Origin: Thermanaerothrix daxensis
GTDB lineage: Bacteria > Chloroflexota > Anaerolineae > Anaerolineales > Anaerolineaceae
Reading direction: 5' to 3'
Length of the DNA stretch: 64,000 nt
Assembly: GCF_001306145.1 (NCBI RefSeq)
Contig: NZ_LGKO01000002.1
Coordinates: 558,001 to 622,000, forward strand
The first letter of the stretch is position 1. Each line of letters starts with the position of its first letter. The translations under genes were made by a program, and so were the position numbers. Below, piece after piece: positions 16,426 to 25,892 of this stretch. The notes under the pieces were generated by a model. That model saw only the letters and a list, made by a program, of their open reading frames with translations, was not told the DNA's origin and searched no databases.

Positions 16426-17454
16426 TCAGGCAGGCTCATTGATCTTTCCAGTGATTTGAACGGCCAAGTGTTTACCTACTTTGCCGATGCGGGCATAGAA
16501 CTTATCTTTATGGGCTACTTGGACGGTCAGATCTTGTTGAATGTTGGTATCCAGGACAATCACGTCCCCCACTTGTAGGTTGAGTACTTCACGTAAGCGC
16601 ATTTGACAACTTCCCAGCCACACGTTGACCGGCAGGTAGACCTTATGCAGGTTCTCCAGAGCGATTTGTCGTGCAATCGGGTCAATTTGCTTTTCCTTGC
16701 GTCCTGAAATCCAAACGTGGGGATTGAGATCGTTGGCAATGGGTTTGAGGGTGCTAAATGGGATGTAAATGCTCATGGTGCCGGTGGTGTTCTGGATTGT
16801 CATTTCAAATGTGAGGCACATTACCCGCTCATTGCCCATGAACATTTGCACCCAGTGCTGATTAATCGTGCTGTCTTCCAGGGTAGGTTCGATTGAGACC
16901 ACTTTGCTCCAAGCGGCTTTGATGTCGTTGAGCATGTTTTCTACCAGGTCGCGAAGGAGCGATTGGTCAATATCGGTGAGGGGGCGGTCTTTGCGATTCA
17001 AGTTGGAAAGTTTTCCGCCCAACAACTGTTCTAGCATGATTCGATCAATGTTCGGGCTGAAGGTCAGGACGATGCGTCCGGGCAGAGGCGCCAGGATAAT
17101 CATGTGATACAGACTGTTGGGGGGCATGTCCTTAAGAAAATCATGGAAGCGCCCCTGCTCGGTGTGGACCATGCGGGGTTTCAGGTTGGTGCGCAGGATG
17201 GTAGGCAGAGAGGTCGCCAGGCGTTCGGCTAAGTCCTCGTGCACCAGTTCCACCGCTCGCATTTGCTCTTTCGAGAAGCGGTCCGGTGACCAGAAGTTGT
17301 AGGTGCTGATATTGCGCCCTTTCTCAGTTTTCTCGCGCGGCGCTGCAGGAGTCTGGCCCATTAACTCGGCGAGGTTGATGCTTCCCCCGTCCCCGGACTT
17401 TTCCAGTTCGATGGCACCGCTTAGCAAGGCGTCAATCTCAGCCTGCGTGAGCAT
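16426..17454 (-). CDS. fliM: Flagellar motor switch protein FliM
   Basis: FliM links CheY-P binding to rotor switching. The 342-residue protein starts with the CheY-binding peptide (MLTQAEIDALLSG), followed by the CheC-like middle domain (with ERLATSLPTILRTNLKP and DRIMLEQLLGGKL) and a C-terminal SpoA domain (VNVWLGSCQMRLREVLNLQVGDVIVLD). Length is typical. It lies between fliL and fliN. Confidence 0.97.
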   Translation of the reverse strand: MLTQAEIDALLSGAIELEKSGDGGSINLAELMGQTPAAPREKTEKGRNISTYNFWSPDRFSKEQMRAVELVHEDLAERLATSLPTILRTNLKPRMVHTEQGRFHDFLKDMPPNSLYHMIILAPLPGRIVLTFSPNIDRIMLEQLLGGKLSNLNRKDRPLTDIDQSLLRDLVENMLNDIKAAWSKVVSIEPTLEDSTINQHWVQMFMGNERVMCLTFEMTIQNTTGTMSIYIPFSTLKPIANDLNPHVWISGRKEKQIDPIARQIALENLHKVYLPVNVWLGSCQMRLREVLNLQVGDVIVLDTNIQQDLTVQVAHKDKFYARIGKVGKHLAVQITGKINEPA

Positions 17455-17464
17455 GGCTCAATCC

Positions 17465-18070
17465 TCACTCAACAACGAATTCTGAAAAATAAACGGCAAT
17501 GACCTGATGTTCGGGAATGCGGGTGTTGATGCCGTTCATGATGTCCTGGCGCAGTTGTTCTTTGCCCTCGGCGGTATAAAGCATGTCAAAAGTCTTCGTA
17601 GAGATGAGAGTGATGATAACATCGTTGATCAGGGGCAGTTTCTGATTAATGTCGTCTTTAAGGCTCTGATTGGGGTCGGTTGGTTGGGATTCACCTTTGG
17701 CCTTGGTGCTTTGGGTCTCGGGTAAAGCCTCTGGGCGGAATTCCAACACCACGTTAATGCGGATATAGCGCCTTCCGGTGGGGTCTGCCAGATTGATGAT
17801 CTTGGCACCTGTATCTATCATGACCCCTTGCCCTGGCAGGATGTGGGGGGTGGGGGTGGGTAGAGCAAGGGTGGGGGCTTCGCTGGCGATGGGAGCACCA
17901 TCGTTGCGCGCCTGACCAGGGTAGGAGTAGCTGAGGTAAAAGGGCTTAGGAAGATCGTCTGGAGCAAAGACGATGTAAGCGACTGCCAGGCTCAACAAAT
18001 TACCAGTCAGGAGGGTCAACACAACAGCGACTTTCAAAACAATACTCAGAATGTTTGTGACCTTGGCCAT
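17465..18070 (-). CDS. fliL: Flagellar basal body-associated protein FliL
   Basis: FliL is a single-pass membrane protein that rings the stator and stabilises it. The 201-residue product has one N-terminal transmembrane helix (about residues 10-33) and a periplasmic domain ending in the FliL pattern: RRYIRINVVLEFRP, then LPLINDVIITLISTKTFDMLYTAEGKEQLRQDIMNGINTRI and VIAVYFSEFVVE. A Pro/Thr-rich linker follows the membrane helix. It sits 9 bases downstream of motB. Confidence 0.93.
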   Translation of the reverse strand: MAKVTNILSIVLKVAVVLTLLTGNLLSLAVAYIVFAPDDLPKPFYLSYSYPGQARNDGAPIASEAPTLALPTPTPHILPGQGVMIDTGAKIINLADPTGRRYIRINVVLEFRPEALPETQSTKAKGESQPTDPNQSLKDDINQKLPLINDVIITLISTKTFDMLYTAEGKEQLRQDIMNGINTRIPEHQVIAVYFSEFVVE

Positions 18071-18079
18071 AGGCGCTCC

Positions 18080-18868
18080 TCAATTGCCAGAAGATGAACT
18101 TAACCCCGTTTCAGAGCCTAAGAGCGGCGTGATGATGTTGGATTCAACACGGTAAATAATGATGATATCGGCGCGGCTGTTAAGGGCACGGTGTTCAGGG
18201 GTGTCATTGGGAAAGATGGGTTGGAACTCACCACGCCCAGCAACGGTGATGCGTTTAGGATCTATCCCGGCATTTAAGAGGTAATTTGCGATGACCATGG
18301 CTCGCGCGATCGAAAGCTCCCAATTGTTGGTATAGCGGGGATCCAGTGGCGGGCTATTATCGGTATGCCCGACAATGCGGATGTTATTGTCAATGGGTTT
18401 AAGCATTTGGGCAATTACGTCCAGTACTGGATAGGCAGTGGGTTGCAGTTCGGCGGTACCTGGGGTGAACAGCAGTTGCTGGCTAAGTGAGATCAGGACT
18501 CCTTCAATGTTATTCTGGACGCTTACTTCGCGTCCCATGTTGTATTGAGATAATAACTGAGTCAGTTGTCCTGCAACTTCCTGTGACTCAGGAGGTTTGC
18601 GAGGAATACCGGGGATGATGATGGGATTGGGGGAACCATCTGGGTTTTTGCCCCCACCCTGATTGATGGTAGGGTCAACAATGCGTACCGCCCCACCCAA
18701 GGAAAAGGCTGCTCGCAGGCTCTCGGCCAGTTGCTTGTATTTCTCAACATCAATCTGGCCCATGGAGTAGAGCACTACGAAAAGCACCATGAGCAGGGTG
18801 ATGAAATCGGCGTAACTAACCAACCAGCGCTCGCTGCCGCCATCACCCTCGCCGCCACCGTGACTCAT
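18080..18868 (-). CDS. motB: Flagellar stator protein MotB
   Basis: MotB anchors the stator to peptidoglycan and provides the ion-binding Asp. The 262-residue protein has the single helix RWLVSYADFITLLMVLFVVLYSMG with the essential Asp at about residue 21, a plug/linker region, and an OmpA-like peptidoglycan-binding domain (IRIVGHTDNSPP, then NWELSIARAMVIANYLLNAGIDPKRITVAGRGEFQPI). Its start overlaps the motA end by 4 bases. Whether H+ or Na+ is used cannot be read from this. Confidence 0.96.
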   Translation of the reverse strand: MSHGGGEGDGGSERWLVSYADFITLLMVLFVVLYSMGQIDVEKYKQLAESLRAAFSLGGAVRIVDPTINQGGGKNPDGSPNPIIIPGIPRKPPESQEVAGQLTQLLSQYNMGREVSVQNNIEGVLISLSQQLLFTPGTAELQPTAYPVLDVIAQMLKPIDNNIRIVGHTDNSPPLDPRYTNNWELSIARAMVIANYLLNAGIDPKRITVAGRGEFQPIFPNDTPEHRALNSRADIIIIYRVESNIITPLLGSETGLSSSSGN

Positions 18869-19689
18869 GCTTCTGCCCTCGCTTTCTTGGATTCTGCTGG
18901 CGCATTAGCGCCCTGAGGCTGTTTTTCAGCACTTGCCGCGTATTTAGGGGGTAAGAAAGCCATCAGTTTCTCACGCACAATCCGCGGGTTTTCCCCCGCT
19001 TGAATGGCTAAAATCCCTTCCATGATCATGTAACGGTATTGCACCTCTTCCTCGCTGCGCGATTTTAGTTTCGCGGCAATTGGGAGGTAGATAAGGTTCG
19101 CCATCAGCAATCCCCAGAGGGTGGCCAGGAAGGCCGAGGCGATGGAACGTGCCAATTGGTTGGGGTCATCCAGTTGTTTGAGCACGCTGATCAACCCCAT
19201 GACGGTACCGATAATACCGAATGTGGGCGAGAAGCCACCTGCCGCGGCGAACAGTCCGGCTCCTCGGCGGTGACGGTTCTCCATGTGGTGGATACTGCTT
19301 TCTAGAATCTCACGCACCTGATGGGGGTCAACGCCATCAACGACCATCATGATCCCTTTTTGTAAAAAGGGTTCTTTTATCTTCTTGGCTTCATCCTCCA
19401 GGGCTAGCAGTCCTTCACGGCGGGCTTTGTCAGCCATGCGGGTGATTAGTTCGATGATTTCAAGTGGCTCGAAGTGGTTCTGGGTGATGGCCAAGATGAT
19501 GAGTTTGGGCAGTTTGAGCACTTCTCTAAGCGGTGAAGAGATTGTGGTTGCTGCTAATGACCCTCCGACGATGAGCAGAATAGGAGCGGGGTGAGCAATA
19601 AGTTCAACCGGTGAACCCCCGTCCAGGATCAAGACGGTAATCAAAATCACCACACCTGCAATAAAACCAACGATTGTGGCCAGATCCAT
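18865..19689 (-). CDS. motA: Flagellar stator protein MotA
   Basis: MotA forms the pentameric stator ring around MotB. From the ATG at 19689 it is 274 residues; a longer frame to 19764 would overlap flbD and add atypical residues. Four membrane helices are evident, with the cytoplasmic loop charges (RREGLLALEDEAKK and REILESSIHHMENRHRRGAGLF) and the conserved GGFSPTFGIIGTVMGLISVL and ATLWGLLMANLIYLPIA segments. The C-terminal tail is Ala/Glu/Lys-rich. Confidence 0.95.
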   Translation of the reverse strand: MDLATIVGFIAGVVILITVLILDGGSPVELIAHPAPILLIVGGSLAATTISSPLREVLKLPKLIILAITQNHFEPLEIIELITRMADKARREGLLALEDEAKKIKEPFLQKGIMMVVDGVDPHQVREILESSIHHMENRHRRGAGLFAAAGGFSPTFGIIGTVMGLISVLKQLDDPNQLARSIASAFLATLWGLLMANLIYLPIAAKLKSRSEEEVQYRYMIMEGILAIQAGENPRIVREKLMAFLPPKYAASAEKQPQGANAPAESKKARAEA

Positions 19690-19690
19690 A

Positions 19691-19945
19691 CTATGCTCCT
19701 GCGGAGTGAGGTTCGTAACGCCCTGCCAGCAAGGCGCGGCGATATTCAATAACCCGGCGGGCAACTTCCTGGGGTGTTTCTTGCACCATGACCTTGGACT
19801 CGTCTACCAGGGTAATAACGGTATCGGGCGTGGCCTCTACGCTTTTGATTAATTCAGCGTTGAGGTAAAAGGGGGTGCCTTTGAAATGGGTCAAACAGAT
19901 CACTGCAAACCTCATTCGGTCTCGGGTAAACGCTTGGTAAGCCAT
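19691..19945 (-). CDS. flbD: FlbD family flagellar protein
   Basis: FlbD (not the Caulobacter regulator of the same name) is a small protein always found beside motA/motB in many phyla. The 84-residue frame has the family pattern: VICLTHFKGTPFYLNAELIKSVEATPDTVITLVDESKVMVQETPQEVARRVIEYRR. The family usually starts a few residues before the first strand, so an internal ATG at 19915 is a possible start. It is the first gene of the long leftward run. Confidence 0.88.
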   Translation of the reverse strand: MAYQAFTRDRMRFAVICLTHFKGTPFYLNAELIKSVEATPDTVITLVDESKVMVQETPQEVARRVIEYRRALLAGRYEPHSAGA

Positions 19946-20156
19946 ATGTCGCGCGCTTTCTTTTTAGCACACCTGGGGGTGAAGAGCCGTAAATTGGCCG
20001 TGAAGGTGAAGTTAACCTTCCCTAAAAAATGGCTAAATCTATAAATTGAGATTTTTGTAAGGATAGTGTTAATTCCATGAGGCCTCACGCGGCTTATAAT
20101 CTGCTACAGACCTGTGCAATTTGTGCGTGAATATCCGGATGAATGGAGGCAAGTTG
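19946..20156. promoter_or_regulatory. Divergent intergenic region between flbD and a sensor gene
   Basis: This AT-rich spacer must hold the promoter of the leftward flagellar operon and of the rightward sensor operon. On the plus strand a perfect TATAAT lies at 20095-20100 with only a weak -35 upstream. A short GCCGTAAATT motif at 19986 recurs in similar form at 31276. On the minus strand I see no convincing sigma-70, sigma-28 or sigma-54 site for flbD. Confidence 0.5.
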
Positions 20157-22964
20157 GTGCAAACCTATCGGTTGATCGTGCTGGATGACGATCTTGCCCA
20201 GGGGGAAATGATCAAGGCCTATCTTGAACTCGTCAGCCAATATCAGGTGGATATCACCACCCACACGGAGGCTTTCTGGGAGCAGATCAACCGAACGCCC
20301 TACGATCTGGTCTTGCTGGATTACAAGTTGGAAGAAACCAATGGCCTGGAAGTATTGTCTCAAATGAAACAACGCGGGGTGCGCCTCCCGGTTATCATGA
20401 TCACCGGTGAGGGAGATGAGCGCGTTGCTGTGCGGGCTATCCAGGAGGGCGCCAGCGATTACTTGGTTAAAGGCAGTGATTACCTCCCCTCTCTTCCCGG
20501 CCTGATTCAGCGAGCGGTACGTATGTTTGAGTTACAGACACTGGCAGAGCGCTCCATGGAGGAGGCGCGCTACCAGGCGCTGATGCTTGACAACATACGT
20601 GATGCCGTAGTGGTTTGGGACCTGGAAGGGAAAATCACCTATTGGAATTTTGCGGCTGAGAAGTTGTTTGGTTGGAAGGCCGTTGAGCGGTTAGGGGAAT
20701 CGGCAGAAGAATGCTATTTCAATTTATTTGATCCCCCCATCCGTATGCCTGGCCCTGAGGATACAGCGGGGTTGGAGGTCGAGCGCGCCTGTGTTAACCG
20801 TCATGGTCGGCATTTGTGGATCAGTTCGCGGGTTATGCCGCTAAGGCAGTATTCACCTGAGGCTCGTTTGCTGGGCTTTATGGATGTTTCGCGTGACGTG
20901 ACGCGGCGTCGCCAGGAACGTGAGATGTTGCGCCAGAGCCAGCATTTCATTACGCGCATCTTGGAGACCTCGCCGAGTATGTTATATCTTTATGACCTGA
21001 GCGAGGATCGGCTTGTTTATGTCAATCATCGCATTAAGGATGTGCTTGGAGTGCCCGCGGGTTCCTGGCTGGGTAAAGAGGGGGATCTCCTTTTCAGAAC
21101 TATTCACCCGGAGGATGCCCCGCTGCTACAACAATTCCGTCAGACGCTCAAGCAGGCACGCGATGGCGAAGTGTTGGAAGCCGAGTTTCGGATTCGCGAC
21201 GGGGGTGGGGGGTGGCGCTGGGTTTACACCCGGGAGACAATTTTTCAGCGAAGCGCGGAGGGCGAACCGGTACAGATTCTGGGTGCCGCGCAAGATATCT
21301 CAGCACGACGGCGAATCGAGGAAGACTTAAAGCGACGCATTAAGAATGAGCGGTTGTTGGCTGAGATTTCCTCTCGTTTTATCCATCTTGACCAAATCCA
21401 TTTAGAAAGTGAGATCAGCGCAAGCCTGCGTCTCCTGGGTGATACAATCGGTGCTAGCCGCGTATATCTCTATCTATTGCCCCCTGGTGAGGAAGCCCTC
21501 CACTTGTATGTGTTCTGGGAAAGCGCGGAGGTCTTTCGTCGTTTTTCTCACGGATTAAACAAACAGGTGGTTCTAGAGGATATTCCGGAGCTGTGGGGGA
21601 TGCTTCAAAGTGGACGCAGTGTGCGCTGGATTGAGCAAGATGAACAGGGTGCTGTGGCTCTGTGGCAAGAATATCAATCCTTACAGCCCGAGAGGGTGGG
21701 GGCATTCTTGCTGCTCCCATTACTCCATAATCAGCGTATTTACGGGGTGCTGGGGTGTGAGAGTCTTTCGGATAGGCTATCAGGCCACGAAGGTGATTTA
21801 TCGCTCGTTCAAGAGGTTGGACGTATCCTGACCAATGTCATAGTGCAGGCGGATTTCAATCGAGCCCTGCGGGAGAGTGAAGCACGCTACCGCGCCATTG
21901 TAGAGGACCATCAGACCGAACTCATTTGTCGTTTCGACCCCCATGGAAACCTGACATTCGTCAATGAAACTTTCTGTCGTTATTTTGGACGTGAGCGGGA
22001 GGCCCTTTTGGGGGTTTCTATTCTGGAACTGGTGCATTCCTCTGACCGGATGGATGTGGAGGAGGGCATTGCCAAACTTACTCCCTCTGCCCCGGTCAGT
22101 ACTTATGAAGCCCGCCTTTTTGGTGGGGACGAACAAGAGATATGGATTGAGTGGACCAGCCGTGCGATTTTTGAGCAAGGGGGAGATTGCCTTATTGAAG
22201 TTCAATCCATTGGTCGTGATATTACCGAACGGAAGCGTCTTGAAGCCCAGGTAGAAGCCACCCGCGTACAATTGGCTGAGGCCAACCGTCTGGCCTCAAT
22301 TGGGTTGCTGGCTGCCAGCGTGGCTCATCTCATCAACAACCCGTTGACTGCTATTATTGCAGAGGCTCAATTGCTGCTGCATCAGTCCGGTCATCAGGCG
22401 CGCATCCGCGAATCGGCAGAGGCCATTGAAAAAGCCGGCTGGCGGGCGCAGCAGGTGGTACAAAAATTGCTCGGTTTCTCCAGCCGTGCTTCCGAGCCCC
22501 ATACGCTGGTGGACGTCAATCAGACAGTGCGCCAGGCATTGGAACTGTTGAGTGACCCTCTGAACGAGGCTTCATTGCATCTGGAGTTATCTCTTCAGGA
22601 ACCCTTACCTGGGGTGTGGGGAAATGCTGGTCAACTGGTTGATCTGTGGTTAAATCTGCTTTGGTTGGCTCTGGATGGAATTGCTTTAACTAGACCCGCA
22701 CATCCTCGTATAGTCCTCAGGACCCGCAGTCTGGGTGGGCAAGTGATGGTTGAGATTATGGATAATGGCAAAGTTATTCCACCCGAGGCGATGAGAGTCA
22801 TATTTGAGCCACAGGTGGTTTCGCCAAGTGAGGGGCGAGGGACGGGAATTGAGTTTACCCTGTGCCGTGAACTGGCACGCCAGAATCAGGGCGTGATCGA
22901 GGTGGAGAGTCAACCTGATCAAACGTGTTTTCGAGTCTTATTTCCTGGAATCAATCATAATTAG
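20157..22964 (+). CDS. Receiver-PAS-PAS-GAF-PAS hybrid sensor with degenerate histidine kinase core
   Basis: A soluble 935-residue signalling protein. Order: receiver domain (Asp in LVLLDYKLEE), a PAS with NIRDAVVVWDLEGKITYWNFAAEKLFGW, a second PAS (PSMLYLYDLSEDRLVYVNHRIKDVLG), a GAF domain, a third PAS (DLICRFD-like ELICRFDPHGNLTFVNETFCRYF), then a HisKA/HATPase pair. The kinase core is altered: the H-box reads VAHLINNPL (Leu for the usual Glu after His) and the N-box reads NLLWLALDGI without the second Asn. GTG at 20157 is chosen because GGAGG lies 7 bases upstream. It precedes an OmpR-type regulator and an intact kinase. Confidence 0.88.
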   Translation: MQTYRLIVLDDDLAQGEMIKAYLELVSQYQVDITTHTEAFWEQINRTPYDLVLLDYKLEETNGLEVLSQMKQRGVRLPVIMITGEGDERVAVRAIQEGASDYLVKGSDYLPSLPGLIQRAVRMFELQTLAERSMEEARYQALMLDNIRDAVVVWDLEGKITYWNFAAEKLFGWKAVERLGESAEECYFNLFDPPIRMPGPEDTAGLEVERACVNRHGRHLWISSRVMPLRQYSPEARLLGFMDVSRDVTRRRQEREMLRQSQHFITRILETSPSMLYLYDLSEDRLVYVNHRIKDVLGVPAGSWLGKEGDLLFRTIHPEDAPLLQQFRQTLKQARDGEVLEAEFRIRDGGGGWRWVYTRETIFQRSAEGEPVQILGAAQDISARRRIEEDLKRRIKNERLLAEISSRFIHLDQIHLESEISASLRLLGDTIGASRVYLYLLPPGEEALHLYVFWESAEVFRRFSHGLNKQVVLEDIPELWGMLQSGRSVRWIEQDEQGAVALWQEYQSLQPERVGAFLLLPLLHNQRIYGVLGCESLSDRLSGHEGDLSLVQEVGRILTNVIVQADFNRALRESEARYRAIVEDHQTELICRFDPHGNLTFVNETFCRYFGREREALLGVSILELVHSSDRMDVEEGIAKLTPSAPVSTYEARLFGGDEQEIWIEWTSRAIFEQGGDCLIEVQSIGRDITERKRLEAQVEATRVQLAEANRLASIGLLAASVAHLINNPLTAIIAEAQLLLHQSGHQARIRESAEAIEKAGWRAQQVVQKLLGFSSRASEPHTLVDVNQTVRQALELLSDPLNEASLHLELSLQEPLPGVWGNAGQLVDLWLNLLWLALDGIALTRPAHPRIVLRTRSLGGQVMVEIMDNGKVIPPEAMRVIFEPQVVSPSEGRGTGIEFTLCRELARQNQGVIEVESQPDQTCFRVLFPGINHN

Positions 22965-22981
22965 AAAGAGGTAAGAGGGGT

Positions 22982-23791
22982 ATGGAACCGGCTAACATTT
23001 TAGTTATTGAAGACGATACCATCGTAGCGCGCACTATTGAACGTTGTTTGCGGGGTGAAGAATTTCGTGTGACGGTTGCCAATAGCGGCATTGAGGGCTT
23101 AAAAGCGGCCCGTCGGCATGTCCCAGATCTGGTGATTCTGGACGTCATTATGCCAGGAATGGATGGGTATACTGTCTGCAAGGAAATGCGTAATGATCCT
23201 CTCTTGGCGGATGTCCCCATTCTTTTTCTTACCGCCAAGGTAAAGGATGAGGATCGGATTGCGGGTTTTCGTGCCGGAGCAGATGACTATCTAGGTAAGC
23301 CGTTCAATTTGGATGAGTTGATTTTGCGAGTACGCGCTATTCTTAAGCGTACACGATATCGTACAAAAAGCGGCAGCGAGGAAGAAACTTCTGGGCGGGC
23401 TTCTCCATTAGGACAGTTGATTCCAGGGATTTTTCAGAGCAAACGAAGCACGGAAAAGACACCCGAGTCAACGCGTCTTATCTCGTTACGGGGGTACACT
23501 CTGGATACGCAGACCTTTGAGGTCATTACGCCTCACGCAGGACGCATTCGTCTTACCCCGGTGCAATATGATCTCTTATATCATCTGATGACCCATCCGG
23601 GAGAAATCTTTTCCCCTCAGCGCCTGCTGGATGAGGTTTGGGACTATCCCTCAGATGCCGGAAGTCCGGATTTGGTCCGGGTGCATATTAAAAACTTGCG
23701 AGAACGCATCGAGCGTGACCCCAAAGCGCCAAGTTTCATTGAAACTGTGCCAGGCTATGGCTATACCATCCGCAAAGAAGAGACTGCCTGA
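22982..23791 (+). CDS. OmpR/PhoB-type response regulator
   Basis: The 269-residue protein has an N-terminal receiver (VIEDDTIV acidic pocket, Asp in LVILDVIMPGMDG, Lys in DYLGKPFN), a linker of about 45 residues that is longer than usual, and a C-terminal winged-helix DNA-binding domain (LTPVQYDLLYHLMTHPGEIFSPQRLLDEVWDYP, then VRVHIKNLRERIERDPKAPSFIETVPGYGYTI). An AAGAGGTAAGAGGGG site precedes the ATG. It lies 17 bases after the sensor and 2 bases before the next kinase, so the three form one operon. Confidence 0.93.
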   Translation: MEPANILVIEDDTIVARTIERCLRGEEFRVTVANSGIEGLKAARRHVPDLVILDVIMPGMDGYTVCKEMRNDPLLADVPILFLTAKVKDEDRIAGFRAGADDYLGKPFNLDELILRVRAILKRTRYRTKSGSEEETSGRASPLGQLIPGIFQSKRSTEKTPESTRLISLRGYTLDTQTFEVITPHAGRIRLTPVQYDLLYHLMTHPGEIFSPQRLLDEVWDYPSDAGSPDLVRVHIKNLRERIERDPKAPSFIETVPGYGYTIRKEETA

Positions 23792-23793
23792 GC

Positions 23794-25890
23794 ATGGATG
23801 CCCGTTCGTTGTTGCCCCTTTCTCCTTCACTCCCTCTTGGGCTTGAGGTGGTTGAACGCCTCAATGATCTGCTTTGGATGCATGCCAATCTGGCTGAAGC
23901 ACTGAGGGGGGCGCTGGAATTCATTTGTTCGGCTCTGAAATTCAAGGGGGGCGAGATCTTTGTGCAAAACCGACAGGAGGAGCAACCCTACCTTCACCTG
24001 AACCTGCGCGGTCCTGAGGCGTGGGCTCAGCCAAAGGGGCGTGAGCACTTGAACGCACTGGTAAGGCAAATTATTCTGGAAGAGCGGATGCTCCATGGCC
24101 AGCCTGATCTGGAGGTGGGGGTTGCCCTGCCGCTGGTCTCGCCCCAGGGTGTGCAGGGAGCATTGGTGCTGGCCGGAGAGCCTTTGAGTAACACCGATGC
24201 AGAAGCAATCACTTGGTTAGGCCGAAGCATAGGACGACGGATCGCGGTTGAGCGCACCTGGACCGGTTTGGCAGGGGGACGGCGGGGCTTACAGAAGGCC
24301 TTGACGGCTATCAACGCGGCTCACTCGGCGTTTCATGACCTGGAAACCGTTGAAACCCTGCTGGCCCAGGCAGTGAGTGAATTGCTGGGGGCTCAGCAAG
24401 TGGTCCTTTATCTTTTAGAGGATACGGGAAGTAACCTGGCCATTCGCAAGACCATGGGGCGTTTGGGGGAGTGGCGCTCTATCACTTCCTTGCGTTTAGA
24501 GCGTGGTTTAGTGGCCGAGAGTGCACGCCTGAAAATTCCCGTTATGATTTCCTGTGTTTCCGAGGACGCGCGTTTTGACCCGCAATACGACGGTGCACCC
24601 GGAGGGACGGATGCTGCCATGGTTGTTTTCCCCGCCATTGCCGATCAGCGTGTGCAGGGAATTATCGTGGTATATCACCCGGTAGGGCGCATGGTATCGG
24701 ATGAAGAAAAGCGTTGGTTAAGCGTGCTGGGCGGGGCGTGGGCCTATGCCATTCACAACACCCGCTTGATCAACTCTTTGCGAGTCCTCAATGCCAATCT
24801 AGAAGTAAGCCGTTGGCAGTTGATTAATTCACGGAATACGTTACGTGCCCTTTTTGATAGCCTACCAAACAGCATTTACATTGTGGATCGCCAATACACT
24901 CTGATGGCGGTGAATAAGAGTCGTGTCTCGCGTTTGGGTCTGCACCCCAGTCAGGTAGTGGGAAAGGCATGTTTTGCTGCGCTTTACGGATACACCCAAC
25001 CATGCGCTGGCTGTAAAGTCATGGAAACCTTTATGAGTGCTCAGGTCCTGGTCCGTTCCCTGAGCGAGCAGGCTGAAGATGGCTCACTTCGAGAGTGGGA
25101 GATCACCACTTATCCTATTCAAGGGGAAGAGGGGGCGACTTTGCAGGTGATTGTCATCGAGAATGATGTCACCGAGCGTCGGCGCATGGAGGCGCGGGTC
25201 ATCCAATCCGAAAAACTGGCTGCAGTGGGGCAGCTGGCAGCCGGCGTTGCCCATGAGATCAACAATCCACTATCGGCCATTCTGGCGAATGCGCAGTTGC
25301 TGCGGCGGGATTTACGTAGCGAAGATGAAGAGGTCGAAGAGTCTCTACGATTGATCGAGATTGCTTCAACTCGCGCTGTGCGAGTGGTGCAGAATCTGCT
25401 CTCATTTGCCCGAAAGGATAATGGTGAACTGGCCTGGGTCTCCCTGAACCAAATTTTGGAAAAAGCCCTGGCTCTGCTCAATCACGAGATTGTGGCCCGA
25501 GGTGTACGTATTGAGACGCACCTGGCCGAGGATTTACCAGAAATCTTTGGTAGTCCTGAAAACCTGGAAAGTGTGTGGATCAACCTGATCTTGAACGCGA
25601 TGGATGCCATGCCCCCTGGGGAAGGATATTTGATTATCCGCTCCTGGAAGGAGAATGATGAGACGCTTTGTGTGAGCATACGCGATAACGGACATGGGAT
25701 TAGCCCGGAGCACCTCCCCCATATTTTTGAGCCATTCTTTACTACAAAGGGGCCCGGAAAGGGCACAGGGTTAGGGTTGTCCCTGTGTTACCAGATTGTG
25801 CGTCAGCACGGGGGTGACATTCAGGTCAGTAGCCAACCGGGTGATGGTACCGAGTTTATAATCAGGTTGCCCCTAAAATTGGCGCGCTGA
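23794..25890 (+). CDS. GAF-GAF-PAS sensor histidine kinase
   Basis: A 698-residue soluble kinase. Two GAF-type domains occupy about residues 25-150 and 170-325, followed by a PAS domain ([30 protein letters not shown]) with a Cys cluster ([19 protein letters not shown]) like that of metal- or redox-associated PAS domains. The kinase core is intact: H-box [14 protein letters not shown]-box [17 protein letters not shown]1 RDNGHGI and G2 [10 protein letters not shown]. It is likely the true kinase of this operon. Its stop is 2 bases from the stop of the convergent FGE-fold gene, with no terminator between. Confidence 0.93.
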   Translation: MDARSLLPLSPSLPLGLEVVERLNDLLWMHANLAEALRGALEFICSALKFKGGEIFVQNRQEEQPYLHLNLRGPEAWAQPKGREHLNALVRQIILEERMLHGQPDLEVGVALPLVSPQGVQGALVLAGEPLSNTDAEAITWLGRSIGRRIAVERTWTGLAGGRRGLQKALTAINAAHSAFHDLETVETLLAQAVSELLGAQQVVLYLLEDTGSNLAIRKTMGRLGEWRSITSLRLERGLVAESARLKIPVMISCVSEDARFDPQYDGAPGGTDAAMVVFPAIADQRVQGIIVVYHPVGRMVSDEEKRWLSVLGGAWAYAIHNTRLINSLRVLNANLEVSRWQLINSRNTLRALFDSLPNSIYIVDRQYTLMAVNKSRVSRLGLHPSQVVGKACFAALYGYTQPCAGCKVMETFMSAQVLVRSLSEQAEDGSLREWEITTYPIQGEEGATLQVIVIENDVTERRRMEARVIQSEKLAAVGQLAAGVAHEINNPLSAILANAQLLRRDLRSEDEEVEESLRLIEIASTRAVRVVQNLLSFARKDNGELAWVSLNQILEKALALLNHEIVARGVRIETHLAEDLPEIFGSPENLESVWINLILNAMDAMPPGEGYLIIRSWKENDETLCVSIRDNGHGISPEHLPHIFEPFFTTKGPGKGTGLGLSLCYQIVRQHGGDIQVSSQPGDGTEFIIRLPLKLAR

Positions 25891-25892
25891 GC

